Shown here one piece after another: positions 21,740 to 33,017 of a DNA stretch of 64,000 nt. The notes below the pieces were generated by a model that ran no database searches, was not told where the DNA came from, and saw only the letters and a list, made by a program, of their open reading frames with translations. Numbering within the stretch: the first letter of the stretch is position 1; every line of letters starts with the position of its first letter. A program made the translations under genes and the position numbers. The stretch covers positions 289,780 to 353,779 of the forward strand of contig OX621173.1 of the NCBI GenBank assembly GCA_951640195.1, given 5' to 3'. The DNA comes from Porpolomopsis calyptriformis (lineage: Eukaryota > Basidiomycota > Agaricomycetes > Agaricales > Hygrophoraceae).

Positions 21740-23565
21740 TCCAACACAAGAAGTGCACAGCCACCTCAAACGCGCTGTGTACCTCCATTTTGCTCTCGCA
21801 CAGTACAAACTTGCACAGACCTATGAGTTTGCGCAACCCCCGTTCCCTTTCAATCCACTGCTCAGCGTACACTATTACTATACAGCCTATCCAGCGAGCA
21901 AGGCAAGAGCAACGAACTAACCTCCCTCTGATACAAACTAGGAAATGACACAGAACACACAGTCTACAAAGGAGAACTGGTAGGTGTTCTCATGGCAATA
22001 GAACTAATACACAAATATAAAGGTAATGACACAGTATGGGCAATAATCTGTGATAACCAAGCAGCAATAAAATCAATCCCACTCAGAAGATGAGGACCAG
22101 TGCAATACCTTCTTGAAGAAATAGCCAAAGCGGAAGACAGAGCAAGGAAAGAAAACAACGCAAGTCTAACGATAAAACTATGCTGGATCTCAGGGCACAA
22201 CGGATCAAAAGGAAACGACCTAGCCAATAGCGAGGCAAAAAGGGCAACAAAAGGAGAATGCAGCAGAATGGAGGAGCTACCAACTCTGCTAAGAAAAACG
22301 CTACTGCTAAGTGTCTCTGTGATATGACAGAAAATCCATGCTAACATCAAACAACAATGGAAACAGACATGGGAGAAGTCCAAAAGATATGAGAGAATAA
22401 ATGCGATAGACTCAAAACTCACAAACAGATCCTTCAGGAAACTCACGGACATGGTGCCAAAGCCATGGGCAAGCATACTGATGCAACTCAGGACTGGACA
22501 TATTCCACTAAAGAAGTACCTACACAAAATCAGGAAATCACCATCGCCAAACTGCCGCTATTGCGAAGGAATAAAGGAAACAGTATTCCACTACCTATTC
22601 GACTGTCAAAGATATGCTAACCAGAGACATGAGCTGAGGCAAAAATTAGGTCGGAAAGCTAACTCAATTTTGCACCTGCTAGCAAGTGCAGATGCTACAA
22701 GACACCTACTAAAATACGTCAATGACACCAAAAGATTAAAAGAAACATTCAATGACCTCTCAAGAGCTCAGACTAAAAAACACAACAATGAAACAAAGAA
22801 AATGACTAGAGGAGAAAGAAAGAAAAGGAAAAGAAAGGGCACTGTGCTGGACCGTAGCTACACTCCCTTCACCAACAAACACCACCCACCCTCACTGCCA
22901 ATATCCAGGTATGCAATCAAACAGCACCCATTTGGATGCGTATCCGAAAAGACTACTCAAGGATAGCAGTTGAAGTCATGACGCACCGAAAACAGGGCGG
23001 TAGCCAATCTGACTCTGGGCCCACAGGGGAGAGGATCTCCTGCAGGTGCTAAGGTGGTCGAATCAACAGTACAGTAGCAATTGTGTAGTGTCTAACATGA
23101 GGCCAAGCCTTGAGGACAATAAACTGGATTCAAAAAAAAAAAAAAAAAAAAAAAAGGCGAGAGCAAAGCCAACATGGCACTCAGCAAGTGGGTTCCCTGG
23201 GTGGCGCCGAGGGGGCGCTTGCAAAAAATACCAATCCCTTGCATTGAGCTTTGCGGAGAAGGCAGCAAGAAAGGTCTTTACCCTAGCGCCGAGTTACTAT
23301 ACCCTAAGTCAGTGTGGGGTGTCCAAAAGATATTGATGCGGCCAGAAAGTGGTATATCAAAGGTATCTCGCTCTTTCCACCTTTCACCAACCTGTTCAAC
23401 CATTCAACGATTTATTGGGCCTCAGAGGATGGAAATCCGGATGGCACCGAATGCCTTACAAGCACTTTCTCTGCCACAGCCTCAGCTCAGGCGCTTTCTT
23501 GGCAAGCTATTACCGAGCACAAGCTCATTTTCAAAAAGGACAGAGGCAAAGCATCGCACAGCTGA
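21740..23565 (+). pseudogene. Sel1-repeat protein relic (SKT5/Chs4-like), split by a LINE
   Basis: SKT5-type Sel1-repeat proteins activate chitin synthase III. Left of the LINE the frame reads HLKRAVYLHFALAQYKLA and YEFAQPPFPFNPLLSVHYY, a conserved block of the family. To its right come MALSKW, then in shifted frames CGEGSKKGLYPSAEL and GCPKDIDAARKWYIKG (a Sel1 repeat end), later SWQAITEHKLIFKKDR. The two parts join at the LINE target site. Besides the insertion there are at least two frameshifts, and I cannot find the N-terminal repeats, so only a C-terminal part survives. Confidence 0.75.
21914..23155 (+). mobile_element. 5'-truncated non-LTR retrotransposon (RNase H end of a Tad/I-type LINE)
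   Basis: The frame from 21,938 contains an RNase H domain: YKGELVGVLMAIELI (Glu), VWAIICDNQAAIKS (Asp) and WISGHNGSKGNDLANSEAK (His and Asp). After a stop comes the typical LINE tail with MQLRTGHIPLKKYL and a C-x2-C-x7-H-x4-C knuckle (NCRYCEGIKETVFHYLFDC). A 3' UTR and a run of more than 20 A (23,132-23,155) end it. In-frame stops interrupt at about 22,094 and 22,323. The flanks GGCAAGAGCAA (21,902) and GGCGAGAGCAA (23,156) form a near-identical target duplication. No reverse transcriptase is present, as expected for a 5'-truncated copy. Confidence 0.92.
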
Positions 23566-23699
23566 GTTGTCTCCTAGCCCCAGATGCTTCGAGTGGGATC
23601 TTCCCAGCCTGAATATGACAACATTGAGGGGATGATTTTATTATTATCAGAACTTGCACGCGGGCGTATCTAATCTATTCAAAAAGCTAACTTGCATTG

Positions 23700-24598
23700 G
23701 AAGGCGCGAGGTCATTATTGTACTGAGAGTTGACAACGAGAAAGGTCTGCGATTTATTCTTGCATCAAGATCACACTAGGGTGCATCAATTTCTCCAAAT
23801 GGCATGTATCTCTGGAAGATGGTTATAAGATGCGAAGAATGATATGTGAAGGCAAATTGTTATCTGGTTGATCTGTGGAAGGTGTGGCAGCTGATTGTGG
23901 GAGAGAAAGACAGTAAAAAGATTGAAACAAGTTAAAGGAGATAGCGAAGAGAAGAGATTGGAGAAGCTTTATGAACAAGTTGCATGGCCATTGGGGAAAA
24001 AGTGCGGTCATCCACACGACTCATTCAAACTGGCCTTTGAATGACCCTTTGTCAAGCTGCAGTTGATCTCATCACCGGCGACTCCCATTCCTTCCTCCAC
24101 TCAGGTGATCCTAATGAACGCAATTGTGCAACAAACTAACACCACAACAAATCAAACCTTGGGCTGATAATTGCACTCAAGCTGGCATCGATGCAATCAA
24201 GAAGGCCCTGCGAGCTAGCGAGAAGGAACGCAGTGAAACTGTCCTGATCGAAGCTAAGTGAGTAGCACCACCTTTGTATGTCCCAAGCACCAACACTGCA
24301 GACAAGGTTGATTGTGGCATGCTAGGTGGTGATCCCTTGCTGACCGTGATTTCTATAGCTCGAATGTACAATAGAAATTACAATTGAAGACGGTGGGGGA
24401 GGGAGGGCAGGATGTGAAGATCAAGGTGACCGTTTACATTCCCCTCATTTGTCACCGCGATGAATGCTAACTTCTCTTTCTTTTAGCCTAAGGCAGGTTC
24501 AGAGACAGATGAACGAGACTTGGAGCAGCTCTATGATCAAGGCCGGTCAAGAAAATGCAGAAGTGTTGAGCAATAAGGGTGAGGATGATGCCGCGTAG
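23700..24598 (+). pseudogene. eIF2-alpha relic
   Basis: eIF2-alpha is the regulatory subunit of the initiator-tRNA-binding GTPase eIF2. Blocks in order: REVIIVLRVDNEKG (end of the S1 domain), RCEE followed by YVKAN, KRLEKLYEQVAWPLGKK and GHPHDSFKLAF in the helical domain, AGIDAIKKALRASEKE and APPLYVPSTNTADK in the C-terminal domain, and the tail ETDERDLEQLYDQGRS before a stop at 24,598. Frames change several times and stops intervene, with intron-like interruptions (for example GTGAGT at 24,257), so it is a decayed gene copy. Confidence 0.8.
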
Positions 24599-24973
24599 CT
24601 TTGGGAGGCATCACAAGCCCCCCCAGTGAGAGTTGAGTGCGGTGACAATTTAATGAACAAAGAGACTCAAGGCTAGATAGCTTCACACCTTGCCATGTTG
24701 TACATATGGTTAAGAAAAGTTTCCAGTGGGTATCCAGGTTTCATAGAGGTATGCTAGCATTGATACGGGGGAATAGTAGTGGTTTTTATGAAGAACACTG
24801 GTTACAAGGGGGGGTAATACCCCTTGTAGTGAGAATATACCAGTATGGTCTCACAATAATACAATGCATCACTCTTCACTTCAAGTCAGTCTCAGTTCTC
24901 AGGGGCTCAGGGGGCTCAGGGGCTATCTTAGGAGCTTACAATGCGTGTGTGTCTGTGGACCTGTGGACCTATA
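24599..24973. other. no recognisable gene
   Basis: Contains a short GGGGCTCAGG triplicate near 24,900-24,925. It forms the 3' flank of the next minus-strand gene. Confidence 0.35.
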
Positions 24974-27900
24974 CTACAGTACCTTAAGCCAGTCTGCCCC
25001 CCTTTCCCAGTTCACCTCGAAGGGCAATTGCACTCTTCTACCTGCGGCAGCAGCACTATGGACTCTTCTTCTCAGGTCAGACCACGTGTCTGGGTGGCCA
25101 TCTTTTGCGAGAGCGGAGAGGTAAGTCCTGATCTGGTTTCGAATACTAGATAGCTGGCTATCGCTGTCAATGTTGGGAAGTTGTCTGATGGGTCTAAAGA
25201 GGCTAGTTGACCACTCTAACAGGCTGAGCACAATCTAGTCCCTGTTAGTATCTTATAGTCTACAATAGGTGGGTGCTCTCACTGTGAATGCAGCTTCCTC
25301 AACCACCGCCTCCAGCCAACCGCTATCTGCTGAGCACATAGCTAGGTCTGAGGGAGGGTTGTCACTGCAGGTGAGGGCTGTGGCCACACCAACCAGTGCT
25401 TCATCTCCGATTTGAATGATCATTCCATTGGCATCCTAGCCAAGGGTTGAGAGAGAGACTTTGTTTGCATTAAGTTTTAGGGAAAAAGGCGCACCCTCTG
25501 ACAAGATAAAAACTGGTGTCTGTTCAAGATGGCCTCCACTTTAGTGGCAAGGGCATCACTTGATTGCGACCCTCCCACTTGGTACAAACTGCGAATCAAA
25601 GCGCGGGTGTGGTTCAGAGCAATCAACCAGCATTCCAGGTTGATGGAAAAGTTTCCTCCGACAAAGGGATGGCCTCCAGATGGAAAGCCCAGCATTGTCT
25701 GCCACGCTTGGCTGACTTGGAAGAACAGAGTGATGCTGCCATCAGAGAGATGGCAGGCGGTGGCCAGATCAGTCCTGCCATAGTTGCGGCGTGCGGTGGC
25801 ATTGGTATGTCCCGCGGCGACATTGGCAGCTGAGGTGTGGACTGAATCCTCGCATTGGGGGCTCAAGTTTGGGTTGAAGGATTGGATGAGGTCGGGAAAG
25901 TGCTTGTTGTATACGGCCATCATGATTTGCTGCAGGAAGTTGGGGGAGAGGGCGAAGTTGAAGTGCGCTTTTGTTTCTCCAAGGAGGACTTGGATGAGGT
26001 GAGCGGGGGACCAGGTAGGTTGATCTTGTCTGTGGGAAGCATTCACAGATGCGAAGAGGTGCATCTGCAGAGCTTGGAGAGGTGTGTAGCTGAGACTGTT
26101 TATTACTTGGATCGAGGCTGGTTGGATGAGCGTGAGGTAGAGGTAGATGGGGGCGGCAAGCTGTTTGGGAAGCATCCAGAGGCTGGCCTGTCATGTCTGA
26201 CAACCTTGCTTCCTCTTTGGCCAGGCAATGACTGGGTGACCATTAAGGTGAAGCAGATTTTGGGTCTCCAGGGAGGTCCCACTGAAGCGAAGGTTGATAG
26301 CCTGAAAAGCTCTTGGAGGGATGCCGCAGGTGAGGTATATAAGGGTGGCAATCAGCTTAAGGATTCGCTGATCATTTTTAAGCCAGGATGAAGATTGCTT
26401 TGCACTAAAAGTAGGCGCAGGAGGTGGCGGGTTGAAAAAGATGGTTGGGTTTTATTCAAAGATGGAGGTTTGGAGAAGGGGATTATCAATGATAGTATCT
26501 AGGGGGAAGGAAGTTAAGTTGACGTCGGCCTCTAGCTTTTGGAGCATAGATGCCAAGAGGTTCTCTAGTGAGTCTATTAGGCTCTTTACGGCAGAAGCAA
26601 AATCTGATAGGGCAATCTTGGTGGACTTGGGATTAGAACCTCCAGAGAAGAAGGTTAAGCTTTGGTTATCACTCCCTGTCCAAACCACCATTGACTTGCT
26701 TTCAACCTCTTGCCCTGGCTTGAACAGGATCTTCCAGGTTGCTTTGAGATGCTGAAATGAGGTTACGCCTGGGGACAAGTTTGCAACATCTAGCCTGGGC
26801 TGTAGCCATTCCATGTCATTCTTGAGCAGCCTAGGGGGGGGGGTGGTTTAAGTTAGGTTCAGGGCTGTCAGACTTGCTAGCTGCGCTTACATCAATGGCT
26901 CTTCGCATTCACCAGCTGCATCCACACTGACAAGATTCATAGGAGGGAGATCATCAAGGAGGAGGAGATCGTTATCACTGGCTGCTGCTCTGCCTGCTTG
27001 GGCTCCTGCTCCTGCTCATCCTCCTGCTCATCCTCCTCAGCTTCACAAATGTCTAGATGCGAATCTGGCTCAGAGGGGGTATTGAAGAAGACAAAGGGTT
27101 GATGAGGGCTGCCCAGTCGCATGCTATGGATGACGACGGATCGGAACATGTACTGAAACATGGCTAAGGTGCTAGTCATGGAGCATGGATCTGCGATGGA
27201 TCCATCAGGCTTAACGAAGGAGAAAATAAGGGCTATATCTGGGATGGTGCCAATTTGGTTGGTGGAAGGAGTGATCGCATGGAGAAGGGATCCAGCAAAG
27301 GTGTGGATAGCCTTTGCCATCCCCTCAGCATTGGTGGGAGACAGGCAGGCCTTCCAGAGGATTTCAGTAGCTTGAGTCTGCTCAGAGGGGACGTCCAAAA
27401 TGAAGTTGGCCAGCCTCGGCTGAGGGTTTCTTCTGTCTCGCAACCACTAAAGCCGATACCTCAATGTGAGAGTGATAGATCTCATCATAGCAAGACTGTA
27501 TCTCTTGTAGGCTGCTGGAGAGAGATGGCGATATCTGGACTTACTCTCTTCACTAAAAATTGATTTTGTTGGGAAAGGAAAAAAAGGGGGGGGAAGGGTA
27601 GGTTTGCTAACCTTCCAGTAATGGTGTATCACACTGCAGGTTGCAAAGTGCTGAGATATCTATCTGCCGACTCAAGATAGACTGTACAGAGCTGTCTCAC
27701 TAGCCTCAAGCTATCTTCAAGCTTGCTGCCAAGCTGGGAGCTTGGAGGCTTGACCAAGCCAGCGATAGTGGCTGGTGTCATGTGGAGATTGTTGAGGAAG
27801 GTTAGCCAACCGAGTGGATCAAGGTAGGAGGGGAAATTGGACTAGATAGTGATGACGGGGGTAGGGATTGGCGGTTGAGGTGATGGCATTGGTGGGGGGG

Positions 27901-28723
27901 AATAAAATGAGGCCCTCACTCTCCTCTGGAATTGGCCAGAGCAGGCCAAGAACATATCAACGATGTAGGCAAACTTATAGTCCTTCAACTGGTGAGAGGG
28001 TTTTGGGGACTTGCATGGGTATTTCTCATAATATCAGAGGTTGCTGAGGGGGCCCTTTCAGGAACCATGGGGAGGGTTATAGGACCAGCTGGGGCAGCCT
28101 CTGCATTGGTGAGCAGGCTGAGGTTTGAGACCAGGGACAGGAAGGGTGAGTTGGAAGATGTGATTGAAAGTGAGGGTGGACTGGGATAGATCTAGGGAGA
28201 AAGCTTTCTGGACATGATTTATGATAAGTTGGGAGAGGTGCTTTTGGGTTCTAGGAAGTGAAGGTGCATGCTTTCTATGGTTGAAGTGGGTGCAGAGGGT
28301 ATCAAAGGGGATGAAGGACGAACACCTTTTACAAAAGAGGATGCTGAGGGCGGTATAGAAGTACATGCTGAAGTGAGTGAGGGCAGTGCATCCGTGATAG
28401 TCTAGGCTGTTGGGATCTGGTGGGGAGGCATGGTGAGTGCAGGAGGTAGTAGAGGAAGAGAAGATATCATTTGCTAAGGTAAGCTGGGGGAGCGTAGAGG
28501 GCAAGTTGAGTATGGGCATGGGCGTAGGCGTGGGTGTGGGTGTGGGCCTGTTTTGATGAGAAGAGTGATTTTCTTTAGGAGGGATGTATAGAGAGGGTGT
28601 GGGGGAAGGGGGTGTAGGAGAAGAGTGCTCTTCTTCCTCTTCTTCCTCTAGCAGGATAGATAACTTTTGCCTTTTGGAGGGAATGTCTATGAAAGGAATA
28701 GGTCTTTTTGTAGAGAGAGACAT
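24974..28723 (-). pseudogene. unclassified large gene, copy 1: N-terminal C2H2-like finger, C-terminal GH-T-Y motif
   Basis: Start MSLSTKRPIPFIDIPSKR at 28,723, then an acidic run, a proline/threonine-rich linker and a finger-like LFCKRCSSFIPFDTLCTHFN with RKH (C-x2-C...H-x3-5-H). Later segments are SRYRHLSPAAYKRYSLAM and GTIPDIALIFSFVKPDGSI, an E/Q-rich stretch near 27,000, and VAAGHTNATARRNYGRTDL (about 25,780). The reading ends with NWERGADWLKVL at 24,974. An intron at about 27,548-27,605 (GTTAGC...TTTTTAG) is conserved in copy 2. The organisation recalls fungal proteins with a DUF3505-like N-terminal finger that sit near telomere-linked helicases, and the C-terminal motif recalls tyrosine recombinases (GHxxxxTxxxY); both are weak inferences. 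Stops at 28,034-28,036 and 27,842-27,844, where copy 2 has CGA and TGG, show decay by transitions. Confidence 0.55.
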
Positions 28724-28724
28724 G

Positions 28725-29050
28725 TTGAGAGAGTGAGTAGCGAGGGTGAGTAGTGAGAGAGTGAGTAGCGAGAGTGAGTAGTGAGAGTGAGTAGCGAGGG
28801 TGAGTAGCGAGAGAGTGAGTAGTGAGAGTGAGTAGCGAGGGTGAGTAGCAAGGGTGAGTAGCAAGAAAGTGAGTAGTGAGAGAGTGAGTAGCAAGAAAGT
28901 GAGTAGTGAGAGAGTGAGTAGCAAGGGTGAGTAGCGAGAGAGTGAGTAGCGAGTGTGAGTAGCGAGTGTGAGTAGCGAGAGAGTGAGTAGCAAGGGTGAG
29001 TAGCGAGAGAGTGAGTAGTGAGGGTGAGTAGCAAGAGTGAGTAGCAAGAG
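28725..29050 (+). repeat. GTGAGTAGCGAGAGA minisatellite
   Basis: About two dozen units built on GTGAGTAG(C/T)GAG(A/G)G lie immediately upstream of the start codon of the minus-strand gene. The homologous place before copy 2 (35,782 onward) has only a single such stretch, so the array expanded after duplication. The long Leu/Ser/Tyr-rich readings are artefacts of it. Confidence 0.95.
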
Positions 29051-29235
29051 ATAATAGTGAGGGAGTGGCAGGGAGATACCTAATAAGGATAGCAGTAAGA
29101 CTAATGAGGAAGGGATGGGTGGCAGAGTCAGGTGACTGTAACAGAGGGGACAGGGTGGTGACTAAGCTGTGATGGAGGGTGGTGACTAAGCATGACATGA
29201 TGACTAAGCGTGACGTGACCCCCCCCCTCCAAAAT
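29051..29235. repeat. TGACTAAG/TGACATG-rich segment with C-run
   Basis: GGTGACTAAGC and GTGACATGATGACTAAG repeats end in a run of C at about 29,218. A related segment with the same motifs and C-runs lies in the matching place beyond copy 2 (35,935-36,115). Confidence 0.6.
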
Positions 29236-29502
29236 AAAAATATGATTTCATTGGACAAATATCTTAATATCTGAAGGATATTAAGGCCTTGTTAAGTATA
29301 TGATTGAAAAACTGCATATTTACTATCAGATATTGTTATAAAGATTTCTTTTTGTTGTTTATGTGTTTTCAACAGATGCTTTGTATACTTAGTTTGATCC
29401 TAAAATGACACACAGCAAAAAAGATAAGCCATAGCTCCATTTTTTCTTGAGTTGCTCTTGTTATATAATGAAAACAGATTAGATTTTCTCCCCAGTGTCC
29501 AC

Positions 29503-29678
29503 TGATATAACCTATTGGTCCTTTAGGCTCTGATTCTTGATTTGTATGTGTTAATTTATGATTTGACTAGTTACAGTAGTATATGATATGTAATGAGAGA
29601 AGAAGCCTTTGTATACAACCACTACAGTCCCTCTGAACTTGCACTTCTGGAGGGCTCAGGCCTAGCCCAGTCGTATCA
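29503..29678. mobile_element. short solo LTR-like insertion (TGATA...TATCA)
   Basis: 176 bp present in this copy but absent from the homologous site at about 46,730. It starts TGATATAACC and ends GTCGTATCA (TG...CA with 5-bp inverted ends), with TATA-like sequence and GAAGCCTTTGTATACAACC inside, as in small Copia LTRs. No clean target duplication remains; flanks CCACT, CTGCC and the empty-site CTGCT differ only by transitions. Confidence 0.6.
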
Positions 29679-29917
29679 CTGCCACTAGTTTAGCTTATTT
29701 TTATATTGCCCTCTTTTCACTTTCTCACCTGTATACCATCTGCATTCACATTTGGATCCATCTCAAGGCTATATCATTTGGTCTAAGTCTTATTGTCTCC
29801 AGTATTTCCTACTCATAGCTATATATATGTACAAAAGATTGAAATATCAGATTACCTAACTACAAAGAGCCTCTGATAATGTTTTGCAAGTTAGAAGGAG
29901 GGGGTTATACAGATAGT

Positions 29918-30420
29918 AAGTAAGTTAGAAGTAAGTATCTTGATGAAGTAACTAGGATGAGTAAGTAACTAAGGAAGTGAGTAGTAATAAATATGTAAGT
30001 AAGTGAGTGGCAATTTATAAGTAAGGAAGTGAGTTAATAACTAAATAACTAACTAAGGAAGTAAGAAACTAAGAAACTAAGTGAATAACAAATTTAAGAA
30101 AATAAGTAAGCAAGCAATAATATACTAAAGTAAAGTAAAGTACAGTCAGTAAGTAAATAAGTTAGCAAGTAAGTTAGTAAAGAAGTAACTAGAAAGTAAC
30201 TGGGTGAAGAAGCAAGTGAGTAAAGCAAGTAAGTGAGTGAGTAACTTATAATAACAAGTGAGTGAGTAACTAATAACAAGAAACTAAGGAAGTGAGTAAA
30301 GAAGTAAGTGAAGAAGTAAATGAAGTAATTAGGTGAACAAGGAAGTACCCAACTAAATAAAGTAAGTGAGTAAGTAGGGAAGAAGAAGAAGAAGAAAGTA
30401 AGTGAAGGAGGGGAGTAAAG
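29918..30420 (+). repeat. GTAAGT/GTGAGT array (left arm)
   Basis: Imperfect short-unit array dominated by GTAAGTAAG, GTGAGTGAG, AACTAAG and GAAGTAAG. Same unit order as 46,960-47,460 and 49,100-49,580, and inverted at 32,310-32,810, so these arrays share ancestry and are not independent slippage. Confidence 0.9.
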
Positions 30421-31151
30421 GAAGAGAGGAGAGATGTAAGATGTGAGATTGAGATGAAATACTATACTTTCCAGTGTACAAACCTCTATAGTGAAGATTA
30501 CCAGAGTGTGTAGATAGGTAGAGGTAGTTGGGAATAAGGAAGTAGCCTAATATCTGTAAATAAACAAGATCAGTTTTACTTAGGCTAATAGAGATAGATA
30601 GGTATCTAGGCAACAATAGGTAGCATTCTGTCTTCTTCCTCTCATTCTGTTACTACTTCAAAGGATGATTATTATCTATAGATTGTTAATTTTAACCTAG
30701 AGGATAGCAAGATTCTATAGAAACTTCAGAATAGAATTACAAGCTAGGCTACAGAGGTACTAGGCTGCAGTACTTATAGTATAGACTGATAGATAAGTAC
30801 TTGAACCTAAAGCTCCTGGATAAGAGGGTGAAGCCCTAGGGGCTAATTCAGTAGATAATGTTAGAAGAGGAGGTAAAGATAGTAGTGGGGATAAAGAGCT
30901 TAGTATAGGAGGATGGGCTATTAGATGTTGGTAATATGAGTATAATGAGTATTGATTCAACAGGTATATCAGCTTAGAAGATGTGGATAGCTCTGATTAA
31001 AGAGCTCTGCAGGATAATATATCTTGAGATAGAAGTAAAAATAGTACCCAGATTTTATTATCATAAGCTATTATGATAACAAGGAGAAATACAACAAGGT
31101 TTAGCTGATTATTGAAATTAGCTTAGTTTATAAGCTAGAGGGAGGATTATT

Positions 31152-31330
31152 ACCAAATCATCATATATTATTTTCATACATCTATCTACAAATGACCCTC
31201 ACACAGTGTCTGCCTCATTGTCCCTCTGCTAAATACCTGTAAGGTTGGCACATAGGGTGGTTGACACCCAAATAGTCCTTGTGGCCAGCTAATGCCTGCT
31301 TGTAGCATGTCTCAGCCTCACCATATCATA
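31152..31330. other. ~180-bp segment absent from the second element copy
   Basis: Between GGAGGATTATTA and GAGAAGGTGAAAT this copy has about 179 extra bases that are missing at 48,180. It could be a small insertion here or a deletion there; no inverted ends or target duplication are clear. Confidence 0.6.
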
Positions 31331-32309
31331 GAGAAGGTGAAATATGAAATCTAAAAGCAATTACATGAAACCTTCGAAGTGGTATAGTTTATATAAAAGG
31401 ATGTTTATAAAGGAGATTAACAAGGTAGCAATAATGTGCAGGGGATAAGGATGAGGATAAGAATTAGGTAGTAGTATATATGTGGAGATAATGTATATGT
31501 ATGATAATAAATGTAGGATGTGGGATTTGGATTAGGATTGGGATTGGAATATAGGTAGTATAAGATAATAAACAGGTGAAGGGGTTAAGCTAATTAAATT
31601 ATCAGGTTACTAGGAGGGCAGAGTAACTTTAGGTGGAAACTGCTACTTGTGGGGTATGCAATTGGATAGCTTACTCTACTGATTGCTGTAGAGATGAGGA
31701 TGTGATTTGGAAGATATATATATCCCCCTCTATCCTAATATATTCTATGTGGAACTTCTGTGTAACAAGTAGTATATAATTCTGAGCATCTTGCAATTAA
31801 GCTGAGAAATACTTTGTTGTCTTGGAAATCACCTAAATTTCCTTAGTAATTTCTTCTATCTTTGAAATAGTTATAGTAATAGCTAGTGGGCTATTAAGGA
31901 AAGTAAGTGGTTAAGGGAAGAAGGGACTTACTACTAAGGGGGTCTAGGTCTATACTTATTATACTTTTTCCCAACCCTAGGCTCTCAGGTAAGTACTTGT
32001 ACTTCTTTTTAGGAGTGGCCAGTACTCTGGATAAAAAAGATAAGCCTAGTTATGATAAACATAATAAAGGTTTACTCTGTGAAAAATTTATTAGTGCCTA
32101 TAGTGTCTCAGTAACTTATGATTAGCTAATTGCAGTACCCCAAATAGTCTATACATCAGGCCCCACCTCTGTGATACTGGTGCTATTGATTGAATATAAA
32201 ACCCTGATTTTCAGAGTAGTCTATAGCTACTTATACTTATGCCTCTCCTTACCTACTGCCCTACTCTAAACCTCACTTCACTTCTGCTTCTTTATACTTC
32301 TCTCTCTTC

Positions 32310-32810
32310 TTTTACTCCCCTCCCTTCCTTTGCTTACTTTCTTCTTCTTCTTCCTCCCTACTTACTTACTTACTTCACTTAGGAAGTTACTTCCTTATTT
32401 ACCTAGTTACTTTACTTACTTCTTCACTTGCTTCTTTACTTACTTCCTTAGTTTCTTATTATTAGTTACTCCCTCACTTTGTTATTATAAGTTACTTATG
32501 CACTTGCTTCTTCACCTAGTTAGTTTCTAGTTACTTCTTTATTAACTTACTTACTTACTTACTTTACTTTAGTATATTATTACTTACTTACTCACTTTCT
32601 TAAATTCCTTACTTACTTACTTTCTTAGTTATTTAGTTACTTACTTTCTTAGTTAGTTATTAGTTACTAACTTACTTCCTTACTTATAAATTACTACTCA
32701 CTTACTTATATAGTTATTACTACTCACTTCCTTAGTTGCTTACTCATCCCAGTTACTTTATTAATATACTCACTTCTCACTTGCTTACTATCTTTTTAAC
32801 CCCCCCCCCC
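32310..32810 (-). repeat. GTAAGT/GTGAGT array (right arm, inverted)
   Basis: On the + strand it reads as TTACTTACTTCCTTAG-like sequence, the reverse complement of the left-arm array, ending with a C-run and the inverted entry sequence CTAACTTGCAAAAACATTA. Confidence 0.9.
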
Positions 32811-32834
32811 CTAACTTGCAAAAACATTACACTA

Positions 32835-32985
32835 AGTTAGGTTCAGAGCTGTCAGACTTGCTAGCTGCGCTAACATCAATGGCTCTTCGCATTCACCAGC
32901 TGCATCCACACTGACAAGATTCATAGGAGGGAGATCATCAAGGAGGAGGAGATTGTTATCACTGGCTGCCACTCTTTCCTGTTCT

Positions 32986-33017
<32 letters not shown>

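Larger units (their letters stand above)
29236..32832. mobile_element. GTAA element, copy A, with ~500-bp inverted satellite arms
   Basis: The block from 29,236 recurs at 46,470 with mostly transition differences. Inside, TAATGTTTTGCAAGTTAG at about 29,876 begins an array of GTAA/GTGA/CTAA units (29,918-30,420); the reverse complement of the same entry sequence and array closes the element at 32,300-32,832. The interior (30,430-32,300) is AT-rich, with a short frame AL/LGVASTLDKKDKP...LLCEKFISAYS near 31,990-32,120 that recurs inverted at 49,740-49,880. No transposase is recognisable. The right end abuts the truncated gene copy 2. I infer a non-autonomous fold-back-like element. Confidence 0.65.

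Noticed and set aside
28575..29258. Long Leu/Ser/Tyr/His-rich proteins on the minus strand
   Set aside because: They are translations of the GTGAGTAG minisatellite. The real start of the gene is at 28,723, as shown by copy 2.
29918..30420. Telomere-like repeat
   Set aside because: The unit is GTAAGT/GTGAGT, not TTAGGG. The arrays lie inside a dispersed element with inverted arms.
30094..32530. Hydrophobic ORFs (LLTYLLTYLL, FFFLPTYLLTSL) suggesting membrane proteins
   Set aside because: They are translations of GTAA/TTAC arrays.
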